From Sialis fuliginosa (Eukaryota; Arthropoda; Insecta; Megaloptera; Sialidae), in assembly GCA_961205875.1 (NCBI GenBank), contig OY540814.1, positions 11,266,993 to 11,330,992 on the forward strand: DNA of 64,000 bases. The letters are read 5' to 3'. Position numbers and translations under genes: made by a program. This document shows positions 35,701 through 41,619 of this stretch, piece after piece (position 1 is the stretch's first letter; each line of letters begins with the position of its first letter). The notes beneath the pieces were generated by a model that was not told the origin of the DNA, made no database searches, and saw only the letters and a program-made list of their open reading frames with translations.

Positions 35701-38401
35701 TTTATCCACAAAATTATTTTTGGGTCACTTTGTCTTTTTTTTTATAAAATATATAGACCAAATTTGTTATTTATTTGTGAATACATATTTTAATATGTTG
35801 ACCTATTGTTGACAACGGAAAATCACAGCATCTCTATTTGTTTCGAATTTACCTCAGTAGTCACCAACCTTTTTTAAGAAAAAGCTACATAATTATATAA
35901 ATTTGAAAATATGTAACGCTAATAATTTGAATAATGAAATTTTTTTATAATTTGAAATAATTTCATAGTTTGTAAAATCAATAAGCCACGTAAATAAATA
36001 AAACTTTTAAAATAATTCAATATTATGAACAAAATCTTCAATAGTAAAAATGTATAATACATAATTTTTACATGGAAAATGTGAAACATTATTAATGAAT
36101 AAGATTTTAAAACAATAATAAAAAAATAAAATATGCCAAATATGTATAGAAAAATTGTTGGTTAAAAATAATATCACGCCGCATTCGGCTCGCGGGCCAT
36201 AGTTAACGAACCGCTGCAGTCTACTTAATAATTATATCATGATAATTATTTGATAAAAATTATCTTATATTAAAAAATTTCTACATATAGATACGAGTAC
36301 GTCAGTAATTTATAATTATACAGGTACTTTTGAATATGATAACATAAAATGTGCATTACTGTCAAATTTTATAGAGAATTGAGCACATGAAATAGTGAGT
36401 GACTCACAGAAATTGTTGGCACAGCTTATCAAATATAATCCACTCATGAAGTTCATAAAACAGGCGCGCGTAAAAATGTAATATATTAGTTATTTTGTTA
36501 TTACGAGTATAAGCATTTGGTGTACTTAGGACAGGTTATGAGATTTTATCTTTTGAAATGAAAGTGAATATTTGTTTTATTTAAATAAAAATATAGTATC
36601 TACCTATTTATATATTTTTATTGATTTCAGTTGATAATTGATATTTTTTTATTATTGTAGTGGGCTAGAGCGTTTCGAGGCGTTAATATAGTCACTATTC
36701 AGAATTTTATCATATTTGTATGCTCATTTTTTCGTATGCACACACGTATTATTTTTTTATCATTCTTAAAAGTGCTCGAAAATTGAGTGCATTAAAACGA
36801 CTTTGAACTCCTGCTGACATTCAAATATCTAAATACATTTTTAAACAAACATTTTTCTAGGAATTTTCGAATTTTGATGTTTTTTTCAAGTAAAATATTG
36901 TAGGTCTACTCGTGCAAAGGGATAAAGCTGCCCTAGTGGTGGGACTAATTAATTTACTTGATAATGAAAAATTTTCGTTTCAACTTGATTGAATTAGCGG
37001 TGTGGAGAAACGGGGGGGAGGGGGAATTTTACTCGGATTCAACACTGGTGATGTTCCTTGATACGCCTATTTTATAAATAAAAACATCTGCCAAATAAAT
37101 GCACAATGTTTTCTCGTGTTAAATTCACCAAAGGTAGTTAATTATTGAACAATTTAAATAAAAACCGATAGTGTTCAGATAAATTGTCTGACATTGGCTA
37201 ACCATTTAATTTTTATTCAATTTTACTAAAAAATATTAATTTGAAATTTTAGACGCGCCTAATTATTTTTTCGTATATTTTTAATTTTTATGATATTTAA
37301 AATGTCAAAATGGCATTTAATATGCCAAAGTAAATATCAATTTAAAAAAACAAATAACGATTTATAAAAAGCAAATTGAGATTAATCTTTGTAAGGTAAT
37401 ATTACCTATATTATAGAAAATTTAATACTCTACAAAAAATATTCTATAAAATTTTCACGTTATATGTGTCGTTCTTGAGATATCTTGAAAAATATATTTT
37501 GGGATGTTACCCTCCTCCTTACACACGATTTTGCCAGTTCCAATCATCCAACCAAGTTTCATTAATGGTTCATGAGTTATGCGTGTGACAAGGATTCAGG
37601 GGACAGACACACACACACACACACATACAGACAGACAGACACGGATCGAAAAGTATTTGTCTTGACCTGAAACGGAAATATCAATTTAAAATTTTGAAAT
37701 CGTAGAACAATTTTTGTTGTCTCATTTTAAAACGATCACAAAGCTTCTCGTATCTTCGATATTGCAAGGAAGCAAAAATTTAAATAAAACACGTTTGAAT
37801 TATACAGCCTACTTTATAAATTAATAACAGATGATGGAACAAACGTGTCTACTTATCTTAATTATAAAGTTTGACCAGCTGCGTCCGCTGTTACACGTGC
37901 AGTATATTTAATGTTTAATCAATTATCGTTTCAATTAAATGTAAATAGGGCTCGTAATTCGTATTATCAAAAGGAAAACCACGTATAATAAATATGTTTT
38001 ATTCTTCAAACAGGTGGACTCAAATCGTCGACCTCCGTTTCCCCCGTTGCTTCGGCTCTCTAATCGTTTTCGATGATAAGTTGTACCTGTTCGGAGGCGC
38101 TGCAAAGATAAACAGCACCGACCCCACGACGAGTATCGCGTCTGTCGACATGTGGAACAACGAGGAGAAGACCTGGTGCCCGCTTTCCGAGATGTCTGTG
38201 CCACGGCACGGTCACACCATGGCGTACTCCGGTACGCGGATCATGACAATAGGTGGTGTCACTACTGTCTACATGAGGGCGCTCAACAGCGTCGAGTGTT
38301 ATTGTTGTGAACAAACGGATTGGGTAAAGGGGGTCGCTCCTTTACCGACACCGTTGTCGGGGCACGGGACGGTTACCTTACCGCCCGCGTCTTTGATTTA
38401 A
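742..38401 (+). CDS. BTB-BACK-kelch protein, 17 coding exons, 5' end missing
   Basis: Exons: 742-806, 11280-11619, 13906-14029, 14696-14905, 16835-17163, 21558-21693, 21793-21925, 22359-22590, 22653-22862, 24055-24403, 25693-25787, 26103-26390, 27301-27369, 27603(or 27606)-27874, 32374-32560, 34190-34381, 38014-38401. All junctions keep one frame and give 1205 residues plus a TAA stop. Order: a 356-residue low-complexity N-terminus with an Asn run and a Pro-rich part; BTB (about 357-445); BACK and a post-BACK helical part (about 446-640); a Ser/Lys-rich linker (about 640-875); six kelch blades (about 875-1200) with repeated GG and W motifs. BTB-BACK-kelch proteins usually act as Cullin-3 ubiquitin-ligase adaptors: BTB dimerises and binds Cullin-3, and kelch binds substrate. 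That role is inferred here. The N-terminal extension is much longer than in ordinary KLHL proteins (usually near 600 residues). I cannot name the orthologue. No start codon was found upstream of 742. Confidence 0.88.
2788..2999. mobile_element. Harbinger-like MITE
   Basis: Left end TGTCCCGTATTACAAAGAAG, right end the inverse of TGCCTGGTATTATAAAGGAG; both run on into gctaacaaaatttg. Flanked by TAA on the left and TAC on the right. It is the same family as 38897-39178, whose 3-bp TAA duplication is exact. Single ends of the family also appear near 11050, 56562 and 59376. Confidence 0.6.
3018..3395. repeat. Dispersed repeat, inverted copy of 23105-23450
   Basis: It shares, in reverse orientation, the blocks cctcacccacata, tcttatactctcacgcat-like runs and gctaaagaagtttcact with 23105-23450. 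The block is rich in tctctcacgcat motifs. Transposon class unknown. Confidence 0.55.
3547..4120 (-). mobile_element. Mariner-like element, internally deleted
   Basis: The ends are CAGGGTCTTTCAAGTTCGAG and its inverse (4092-4120), 27 bp or so each. They are flanked by TA at 3545-3546 and 4121-4122. It is 574 bp, less than half of a full mariner. The outer two bases of the right end differ. Confidence 0.85.
3653..3952 (-). pseudogene. C-terminal fragment of mariner-type transposase
   Basis: The 99-codon frame on the minus strand holds WPPRSPDLTPLDYFLWG, the block around the third catalytic Asp of mariner-type (DDxD) transposases, followed by a helical tail. The DNA-binding domain and the first two catalytic Asp residues are gone, so it cannot be active. 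It lies inside the TIR pair at 3547-4120. Confidence 0.85.
5178..5420. repeat. Short direct repeats around a GC-richer core
   Basis: The block tttttttgtgcacat.ta..gcacagtacct occurs at 5190-5222 and again at 5391-5420 in the same orientation. The core holds ttggtggcgctatgttg. Origin unknown. Confidence 0.4.
5543..5674. mobile_element. Harbinger-like MITE with TTA duplication
   Basis: The ends are TGCCGTGTTTAGACAAAAAA and the inverse TGCCGTGTTTAAACCAAAAA. TTA flanks both sides (5540-5542, 5675-5677). A 3-bp TWA duplication fits the PIF/Harbinger superfamily. 132 bp, non-coding. Confidence 0.7.
6808..7320. mobile_element. Foldback element, arms about 230 nt, TA-flanked
   Basis: The two halves are inverted copies: for example ttcttcgtgagggagctata (6901-6920) faces the inverse at 7208-7228, and tttgataatcg faces its inverse near 7178-7188. 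The ends CAAGATGATTTAC and CAGGCTGAATTAC are flanked by TA. The 204-nt minus-strand frame inside is just one arm read through and is not called a gene. A partial relative is at 31020-31151. Confidence 0.75.
8182..8906 (+). mobile_element. THAP-bearing DNA transposon relic (ISL2EU-like?)
   Basis: The ends are TGGCAAGGTGCG and its perfect inverse CGCACCTTGCCA. Just inside is a second inverted pair, ttaaatcatgct (near 8250) and agcatgatttaa (near 8857). It interrupts repeat copy 1. Comparison with the uninterrupted copies gives the empty site cctataat/acag, implying an AT duplication of 2 bp. It carries the first half of a THAP domain but no catalytic part. Confidence 0.8.
8300..8440 (+). pseudogene. 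N-terminal half of a THAP DNA-binding domain
   Basis: An ATG-started frame of 46 codons. It has C-x4-C-K-N at residues 6-13, then FYTFP at 22-26 and RRKWINAVKR at 35-44. These match the first zinc pair, the FxxFP block and the conserved Trp helix of THAP domains. The second half (C-x2-H and AVPTIF-type box) is absent. The frame ends at TAA, but aaa/gtaagt at the same spot is a good splice donor, so it may be an exon whose partners were lost with the element's internal deletion. Confidence 0.75.
9290..11200. other. Intron 1, AT-rich, one GC-richer island
   Basis: No gene is seen. A GC-richer stretch at about 9605-9860 differs from the rest; its minus-strand open frame is not protein-like. It could hold an alternative promoter or first exon of the kelch gene, but nothing proves it. 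Two further GC-richer islands lie earlier in the intron at about 5720-5930 and 7375-7480; the latter contains the initiator-like TTCAGTC at 7467-7473. Confidence 0.35.
11280..11619 (+). CDS. Kelch gene exon 2, low-complexity N-terminal region
   Basis: The acceptor is ctattccag and the donor tag/gttagt. It encodes about 113 residues: a Ser/Asp-rich start, a Gln-Gln-Gln then Asn-rich run (near 11410-11445, built of aac codons), then a Pro/Ser-rich tail. It is GC-richer than its surroundings. It is probably disordered, and no domain is recognised. A repeat element with 20-21-nt units starts about 40 bp after the donor. Confidence 0.75.
11657..12239. mobile_element. TIR element built from 20-21-nt repeat arrays
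   Basis: About ten head-to-tail units of CAATTGTATTTCAGAAAGCAT type fill 11669-11870, and four inverted units fill 12150-12229. The outer ends (CTACACCTTTTCCAATTG and, inverted, CTACAACTTTTCCAATTG) match. Units alternate between gtattt and gtaatt forms. The middle is plain AT-rich DNA. No target duplication is clear. Arrays at both ends look like multiple transposase-binding sites. Confidence 0.7.
13298..13690. mobile_element. Mariner-like MITE, TA-flanked
   Basis: The left end CAGGGTAGTTC matches the inverse of the right end; TA (or TATA) flanks both. The right 60 bp is the inverse of the left end of 32718-33487 (aatagtgcgtccggctttcc). Confidence 0.7.
13906..14029 (+). CDS. Kelch gene exon 3
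   Basis: The acceptor is atatatag and the donor caa/gtatgt. AG left over from exon 2 plus A makes AGA (Arg). It encodes 42 residues with three Cys and a TPFPFETTASGNL-like stretch. It ends in phase 0. No known domain. Confidence 0.72.
14068..14345. repeat. Dispersed repeat with a run of 17 G
   Basis: It shares agggttccgaagaaaccc, cgtccgt..ttttca.tcaaagc, tataagctagaaac and aggcatgtag with 20672-20925. The run of G at 14238-14254 is absent in that copy. A related end (ctacggaacctttaaaaaa) is at 63486-63502. Confidence 0.6.
14696..14905 (+). CDS. Kelch gene exon 4
   Basis: Phase 0 at both ends, 70 codons. The acceptor is gtttgtatag and the donor aacag/gtacct. It begins with a hydrophobic strand pattern (VVFQTDRISVLVAEP), then becomes acidic and finally Pro/Lys-rich. 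No named domain. Confidence 0.75.
14906..16834 (+). other. Intron 4, nothing recognised
   Basis: AT-rich, with scattered short open frames that have no protein-like composition. A short C-rich run (gtccccccccc, about 16043) is the only compositional oddity. Confidence 0.5.
16835..17163 (+). CDS. Kelch gene exon 5, Met/Pro-rich segment leading to BTB
   Basis: The acceptor is tgtaatttcag and the donor tataa/gtatgt. It encodes 109 residues: a Met/Pro/Arg-rich stretch (RMPGMMPPRFAMRPPSANM), a run of prolines, a CGSCDG..YSCGG cluster and a final helix (LFDELHNRI) ahead of the BTB core. It is strikingly GC-rich for this window. A hAT element with its target duplication begins 13 bp after the donor. 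Confidence 0.85.
17184..17977. mobile_element. hAT-type MITE with exact 8-bp duplication
   Basis: The ends are CAGGGCCGTAACTA and its inverse TAGTTACGGCCCTG. The target duplication GTTAGTCA stands at 17176-17183 and 17978-17985. 794 bp, no coding capacity. It lies 21 bp past the exon 5 end. Confidence 0.93.
17986..18225. mobile_element. Second hAT-type MITE abutting the first
   Basis: The ends are GTAGAGGTTCCCAAAC and the inverse CTAGAGATTCCCAAA. Its left flank is GTTAGTCA (shared with the preceding element) and its right flank GTTAGTGG, 6 of 8 alike. It is the same family as 63570-63762, in inverted orientation. Confidence 0.85.
18293..18900 (+). repeat. 'CCTCGCAATAT' repeat family, copy 2
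   Basis: From cttcctcgccatatcgaaaa through tctgtctgtctgtcc, aaacttggttgg and attgtcaaaaaattaaaaat. It ends before the terminal gcacgag block, so it is truncated at 3'. Confidence 0.75.
19380..20144. mobile_element. Mariner-like long-TIR element hosting repeat copy 3
   Basis: The ends CAGGCTGAGTAAAAAATATG and the inverse CAAGGTGAGTAAAAAATATG are flanked by TA. The inverted similarity extends about 90 bp inward (aaatattcattatttaaaaa and its inverse). The interior is filled by repeat copy 3 (19498-20010). Confidence 0.75.
19498..20010 (+). repeat. 'CCTCGCAATAT' repeat family, copy 3
   Basis: Close to copies 1 and 6: gcttcctcgcaatatcgaag, tctgtctgtctgccc, gttggatggttggg and tgacgttttaaaacgtc. 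It stops after the tgacgttt block (truncated). Confidence 0.8.
20672..20925. repeat. Dispersed repeat, relative of 14068-14345
   Basis: Same block order (ttccgaagaaaccc, tcgtccgtctgttc, ctatataagctagaaac, ctaggcatgtag, gaccct) without the G run. Confidence 0.6.
21129..21239. mobile_element. Pogo-like MITE, solo copy
   Basis: Ends CAGTGAAAAAC and inverse CAGTGGAACTTCGTTAGTAC; TA at 21127-21128 and 21240-21241. 111 bp. Same family as 225-357, 41774-41944 and 44412-44576. Confidence 0.8.
21558..21693 (+). CDS. Kelch gene exon 6, first half of BTB domain
   Basis: The acceptor is atttctatag and the donor ccggag/gtactg. AA from exon 5 plus A makes Lys. It encodes NPDIIVEIGNEEFSCHLLVL and on to INLPE, the BTB pattern of D-(I/V)-x-(V/I)-x(3-5)-F-x-(C/A)-H-x-x-(V/L)-L followed by the 'S-x-Y-F' turn. 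Confidence 0.92.
21793..21925 (+). CDS. Kelch gene exon 7, second half of BTB domain
   Basis: It completes the BTB fold: SAFPIIYDWMI matches the family's 'F-x-x-(L/I)-(L/I)-x-(Y/W)-(M/I)-Y' helix, and VLDIFLASKYLKI matches 'L-L-x-A-A-x-x-L-x-(I/V)'. It ends in phase 1 before ggtaat. The intron before it is 99 nt and has no in-frame stop. Confidence 0.92.
22359..22590 (+). CDS. Kelch gene exon 8, BACK domain part 1
   Basis: The acceptor is acatatgttag and the donor aattg/gtaact. G plus AA makes Glu. It encodes the BACK N-terminal helices: LEEQCWMFIDSTEVFSED, then the FFLTLVGSQDYLDLSAEEI core typical of BACK ('F-x-x-(V/L)-x-x-x-x-x-F-L-x-L'). Confidence 0.9.
22653..22862 (+). CDS. Kelch gene exon 9, BACK domain part 2
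   Basis: It begins CEMEVLMSAVRWLKHDWEER, the BACK signature 'E-x-x-V-x-x-A-x-x-W'. It continues with a helix carrying LMNCIQFGMIEPWQL. The acceptor is tttgttttttag and the donor ggtttagc/gtaagt (phase 2). Confidence 0.9.
23105..23450. repeat. Dispersed repeat, inverted copy of 3018-3395
   Basis: agtgaaacttctttagcgag at the start, several tgcgtgagagnng units, then cactcacccacataagcgc near the end. Matches 3018-3395 in reverse. Confidence 0.55.
23695..23760. repeat. (TG)n microsatellite
   Basis: Nearly pure tg/gt repeat of about 55 nt with a few a interruptions, in intron 9. Confidence 0.9.
24055..24403 (+). CDS. Kelch gene exon 10, post-BACK region
   Basis: GC plus T makes Ala. It encodes 117 residues: a helical part (FVIIKYWYGIETEDFRHWVG, then YREFLRFLEEHRQEQIL) followed by a Gly/Asn/His-rich disordered tail. 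It ends in phase 0 at tta/gtaagt. The first half looks ordered and conserved in character, but I do not recognise a named domain. Confidence 0.85.
24671..24935. mobile_element. GC-rich foldback element in intron 10
   Basis: The two arms, about 110 nt each, are near-perfect inverses: tctgcagggccgatttgtcg (24692-24711) faces its inverse at 24895-24915, and gtgtataggcaaatc faces its inverse near 24850-24864. The loop is AT-rich. Ends AAGGCCTCTATACA and inverse AAGGCGCCTATACA. No clear target duplication. Confidence 0.75.
25051..25304. mobile_element. hAT-type MITE
   Basis: Ends CAGTGGTGTAACC and inverse CAGTGGTAGTATAAC; flanks GCTATAAA and GCTATAAT (7 of 8). 254 bp. Confidence 0.75.
25693..25787 (+). 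CDS. Kelch gene exon 11, linker
   Basis: 31 codons, phase 0 to phase 2. Ser/Thr/Asn-rich. The acceptor is ggttttctatag and the donor aaaaa/gtgagt. AT-rich codon use, in contrast to exons 5, 10 and 14. Confidence 0.75.
26103..26390 (+). CDS. Kelch gene exon 12, linker
   Basis: AA plus A makes Lys. It encodes about 96 residues rich in Lys, Gln, Ser and Asn, with no domain. Donor gagaatcc/gtaagt. Disordered by composition. Confidence 0.78.
26391..27300 (+). other. Intron 12, nothing recognised
   Basis: AT-rich with no TIR, gene or repeat identified apart from a short tgtgtgtgtgtg run near 26422. Confidence 0.5.
27301..27369 (+). CDS. Kelch gene exon 13, linker
   Basis: A short exon after acceptor gcactttcag, ending aaccaag/gtatca. 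It encodes about 22 residues, Arg/Lys/Pro-rich. Its phase (1 nt in, 2 nt out) fits both neighbours exactly. Confidence 0.75.
27603..27874 (+). CDS. Kelch gene exon 14, kelch blade 1 and start of 2
   Basis: It encodes RETVLVFGG, then W-E-F-V-x-E-L-P-x-P-R-x-x-H-S-V-A-L and IYLAG, the double-Gly and Trp signature of kelch repeats. The acceptor is a tandem CAGCAG at 27600-27605, so the first residue may be Ser or Ser-Ser. Donor gccg/gtgagt. GC-rich, with C/G at most third positions. Confidence 0.9.
27927..28695 (+). repeat. 'CCTCGCAATAT' repeat family, copy 4
   Basis: From gcttctccgccatatcgaag to gcacgaggaagcactgtgca and ttggcatatgtttttt, so near full length. Starts 53 bp after the exon 14 donor. 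Confidence 0.8.
29412..30026. mobile_element. hAT-type element with GGTTC subterminal arrays
   Basis: Ends CAGGGACTTGAACC and inverse TAGGAACTTGAATC. The exact 8-bp duplication ATTTAAAG stands at 29404-29411 and 30027-30034. Both ends carry many copies of ggttcagg/cgggttc: at least six on the left (29438-29535) and six on the right (29925-30020). 615 bp. Confidence 0.88.
31020..31151. repeat. Partial relative of the 6808-7320 foldback element
   Basis: ctgtagctccctcacaaaga, aaagttttttg and a terminal catcctg followed by TA parallel the right arm of 6808-7320. Confidence 0.6.
31296..31573. mobile_element. hAT-type MITE containing a smaller palindrome
   Basis: Ends CAGCGTTTCCCAAAC and inverse CAGCGTTTTCCAAAC; flanks GACTATAT and GGCTATAC (6 of 8). 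Inside, 31439-31484 is a compact palindrome (agtgaccgaccgaaa ... tttcggtcggccact) that looks like a collapsed pair of ends from another hAT family. Confidence 0.7.
32374..32560 (+). CDS. Kelch gene exon 15, kelch blade 2-3
   Basis: G plus GA makes the second Gly of the GG pair. It encodes WSFDPVQKTWYQENELAVGR, then NFGLVV..KMFAIGGQ. The acceptor is atatgtaaacag. The donor is aggga g/gtgcgg, a weaker consensus than the others. Confidence 0.9.
32718..33487. mobile_element. Mariner-like MITE, 770 bp
   Basis: The left end CAGGGTACTTCAATAGTGCG is shared (inverted) with 13298-13690. The right end inverse is CAGGATGTTCCG. TA at both sides. No transposase frame. Confidence 0.65.
34190..34381 (+). 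CDS. Kelch gene exon 16, kelch blade 3-4
   Basis: It encodes SVERFDPTTGMWYDVAPLRS, then IWVVGGM, then DVECYDIRND: a textbook kelch blade plus the start of the next. The acceptor is caatttaccag; the donor is gatca/gttagt and is followed at once by an (ata)n run. Confidence 0.92.
34656..34815. mobile_element. hAT-type MITE (CAGTGGCGTAGTCA family)
   Basis: Left end CAGTGGCGTAGTCA, right end tactacgccac. Internally it shares gatgttttctcaaaacatatg-like sequence (inverted) with 58119-58294. The duplication is not clear. Confidence 0.6.
34825..35142. mobile_element. Foldback element with near-perfect GC-rich palindrome
   Basis: Outer inverted ends ACATAGAGCATGGAC (34825-34839) and GTCCATGCTCTATGT (35128-35142). 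The core palindrome at about 34923-35045 has arms of some 55 nt with only one or two differences and a 16-nt loop (34976-34991). Confidence 0.75.
35156..35335. mobile_element. hAT-type MITE with poly-C tracts
   Basis: The exact duplication GTGTTGAC stands at 35148-35155 and 35336-35343. Ends aagcgcggatccagg and inverse TCAGGCGCGCGTCTAGG. It holds runs of 12 and 15 C (35193-35204, 35294-35308). 180 bp. Confidence 0.88.
35855..36217. mobile_element. Possible hAT-type MITE
   Basis: Starts CAGTAGTCACCAACCTTTTT and ends ggctcgcgggccatag...aaccgctg, whose inverse starts CAGCGGTTCG. The look is that of hAT ends, but the 8-bp duplication is missing. Confidence 0.4.
37077..37785 (-). repeat. 'CCTCGCAATAT' repeat family, copy 5 (inverted)
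   Basis: Reads in reverse: cttccttgcaatatcgaaga at 37752-37771, an (ac)n plus (acag)n tract at 37608-37640, and gcacaatgttttctcgtg at the other end. Confidence 0.8.
38014..38401 (+). CDS. Kelch gene last exon, blades 4-6 and stop
   Basis: CA plus G makes Gln. It encodes WTQIVDLRFPRCFGSLIVFD, LYLFGGA, SVDMWNNEEKTWCPLSEMS, IMTIGGV and a final W blade, then TAA at 38399. A polyadenylation signal AATAAA sits at 38571. The intron before it is 3.6 kb and full of repeats. Confidence 0.93.
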
Positions 38402-38570
38402 TTGTTGTTTTCTTTATTGTTGTCTAATTCAAGATGTAAGGATTGACAGTGAAATAGTTTTATGGCGGACTGGTTCATGATTTATCTATATTGAAAATGT
38501 TAGTCTTTATTTTTATCTCTATGTAAATATTTTATCTTTGTTTTTTATTTTATATACATATTACGTTGAT

Positions 38571-38576
38571 AATAAA
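38571..38576 (+). terminator. Poly(A) signal of the kelch gene
   Basis: AATAAA 170 nt after the stop codon, in a T-rich 3' UTR. It is the first canonical hexamer after the stop. Confidence 0.6.
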
Positions 38577-38896
38577 AACAATTATATGTATGATTCTGTT
38601 TTATTTTTTAAGATATGTGAAAACATGGTAGTAAATATGTAAAACAAGATATTAAATACTTTTATCATCAATCCAATTTATTATCTACTTTTTGATTTGT
38701 TTATAATATATGTTAATTTTAAGTAGGTACCTCGTTATTTAATTTTTTTTAAATATTAATTTAAAATATTTCCGTAATTTAATTTAAACAGCAGTGCTAG
38801 TGCTATCATAAGACTATCACTTCAGGCCCACAAATTTAATATATTTTGAATTTGTTTATTTCATGCGTATAGGTACAACGTTCTTTAAAATATTAA

Positions 38897-39178
38897 TGTC
38901 TGGTATAATAAACGAGCTAACAAAATTTGCAAGCACTTTCAAATGATGTTTCAAATCTATCTTACAGTTTCCTTGAAATTTCATGAAGTGTTTGACAATT
39001 ATCGCGCGCGCGTGGTAAATAAACACCAACGATATTAAAAGAGTGGTGATATTATGAAATATGTTATAATAAGTTAAAGTATCACTATTCTAAAGTCCAT
39101 AGATAATATCACAAAATTAATACCCCATTTGAAAGTGCTTGCAAGCTTACTTTGTTAGCTTCATTATAATACCGGACA
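38897..39178. mobile_element. Harbinger-like MITE with TAA duplication
   Basis: Ends TGTCTGGTATAATAAACGAG and inverse TGTCCGGTATTATAATGAAG. TAA at 38894-38896 and 39179-39181. The inverted similarity reaches into gctaacaaa and gcaagcactttcaaatg. 282 bp. Confidence 0.75.
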
Positions 39179-39839
39179 TAACACATGATCCCACTTTTGT
39201 TAAACAAGTAAGAGTCTGAATACATACCTGCCTATACGTATTATTAAAAATAAATAGAATAAAGGTTACCTAGAAGTTTAAAAATAAATTCAAAACGGAT
39301 GTTGAAACAGTAATTCAATTTTAAAATACATTTTTATTTAAAAAAGAAAAACTATAATTAGATATGATCAAAAACAAAATGAACATAGATACGCAAGTTG
39401 GTTTAATCATATTGTATGTATTTTGGCAGGTACCTCTATAAATATTTGTTTTAAAAAGTGTCAACATTATCGATACAGATTATAAAATTCACCTAAAAAT
39501 TGATTGAAGAATATCAAAATATATAAAATGTATTTTTCCCTGAAACAAGCAATAAAGTCAACTATGTTATATCACCGAATATGTATATTTATATCTTTTT
39601 ATCACGTTACATTTCCGTCGAATACATTTAAAATAAATATGATTTATATTATAGGACAACACATACAAATATTTATTTATATTTATTTTTAAACTCGTGT
39701 AGGTATATTTTTAGCATATTTGAGATAATGCTTTTACATACGTATAAATATTTACAATCGATAATTTTATAGCTCTTGCAAAAAGGTTTGTTTCTATACA
39801 AACATTTTTTTCAATAAAATGATAATATTGTATTATTGT

Positions 39840-40240
39840 TCTGGTCATGGCCCCTACATCTTATCGCGAGCCCCGAGTCGAGATTTTCAGCGTGCCCCCT
39901 CCTGCTAAGACACATTTTTTGACGACAGCAAAAAAAGTTCGTTAACTCGTCACGCCGGGCCCCTTAGCCTCAAACCCCCTGACTGGTGCATGGTTCTGGT
40001 TTTCTAGGTAAAAGATTGTCTTCATTGCATTTTAACTGTTAATTTTAAAAAATTGTCCGCATCAATAAACTTATCAGAGCATAAGACGAACATATGGTGT
40101 GAATATGGCTTCGATACGTCCAGTGGTTTTGGCCTGATGAAAACACATACATACATAACATTTTTATATATTAAGATATGTCATATGATATGGTTTAAGC
40201 AGCTGCCCCCTTGGTTCTCCCGCTAGATACGTCACTGAAA
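39840..40240. repeat. Degenerate repeat debris
   Basis: Short GC-rich patches (catggcccctac, cgccgggcccctta) and a cacatacatacataacattt tail of the kind found at 3' ends of dead insect retroelements. No coding block is visible, so the class is left open. Confidence 0.3.
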
Positions 40241-40319
40241 GTCTAATTTGTAAAAAATGTTAACGTTACATAGATTCCATTACAGACTAATTATTTATTA
40301 GTTTAAAGGTCAATCGTCT

Positions 40320-41430
40320 AGTCAAGGGAAGCACACGAGACGAGACGAGAGTTTTGTAACTGAACATATCTCGTTTTTCAAGCCGCGCTTAATGTTATGG
40401 TAGTACATATATTCACCATAACAATAAAACGCGATTGCCATTTTAACTAAATTCAAAGATCACAGATCACAACGGACATTAATTTATTAAATAAAGCTCA
40501 AATATGATCTATTGAATAAATGCAAAAATTGCTGACAAAAAACTGAATAAATATCATTTATCGACATACTGCAAAATTTTATATAATATGTGAGGAGCAG
40601 CAGAATAAAACCGGATAAATCCATTTTTGCAAATTTTACAGAAGAGGTCAAAATGTAACTAAGTACCCTATTTTCATGTAAATAGTAATCAATACAAATA
40701 TTTATAATTTAATTAAACAAGTGTCCAACACTGAGGTATTATCCAAGACGACATTTTATAACGGTTAACATTTGGAAATCTCAAAAATGAAAATATAGAA
40801 ATAGCGGAAGCTTGGCATCACAAAGAAAATAATAATAATACAGATTTCTTAATTCGAAAATTATAAATAATTTAGCATCTAAATGCGCGAATTAGAAAGT
40901 ATGTGTAACGTATATCTAAAATTAAATTTATAATTAGTTTGGTGTTGTTTCAGAAGTCGCCAACAATAAAACCGCTAAGAAGAAACAGTAGTGCATTGTA
41001 CGATTACAATTTGTTTTTAAGAGAGTTGTGTGAAAAACGTGTACTATTATTATTTACATTTTAATTGTATTTTTATTTTCGTTGACTTTCATTCGGAAAA
41101 AATTATAAATACATAAACACATTCCGAGATAGCAATTATATTTCGAAGTAAGATAGTATAAAGATACATATACAGTTTTTAATGTAAAATATACAGTACA
41201 GTTGGCTCTCTTTTTACGCGGTAAGCACATTTCACAGCAAATCGCGTATAAAAATTCGCTTAAAAACGAAATTACTTCGTCGAGACGAGATTGGCTTAAA
41301 TTCGGAAGATACAAGGCTGATACGAGACTGTAGCAATTATCAATTCAAGACAGAAACGAGATATCAGTTTTTCAAACTGACAATGAGACGAGACTTATCT
41401 AACTCTATTCTCGTCTCTAAAAATATGAGC
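40320..41430. repeat. GAGACGA clusters at two ends of a 1.1-kb stretch
   Basis: cacgagacgagacgagag at 40333-40350 and several gagacgag/tctcgtctc copies at 41277-41418. This may be the pair of subterminal arrays of one element; no TIR is fixed. At 41200-41280 it also holds CAGTTGGCTCTC...acgcgg, a pogo/Tigger-like end. Confidence 0.35.
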
Positions 41431-41619
41431 GATTCTAAACTAGAAATTTAGTCCCTTTAGCAAAATATGTAAAAGGGCCTCCAAAAATTAAGATTTTTTT
41501 GCACATTTGGGGGGCCCGTTTTCTATCACGTCACTGCATCGATTCGTGACCAAGCCTAGTGGTAAATATTCCACTCTGGGCCCCCTGAGCTCTTAAGCGT
41601 TGCTTAACGCGCTTAATAC

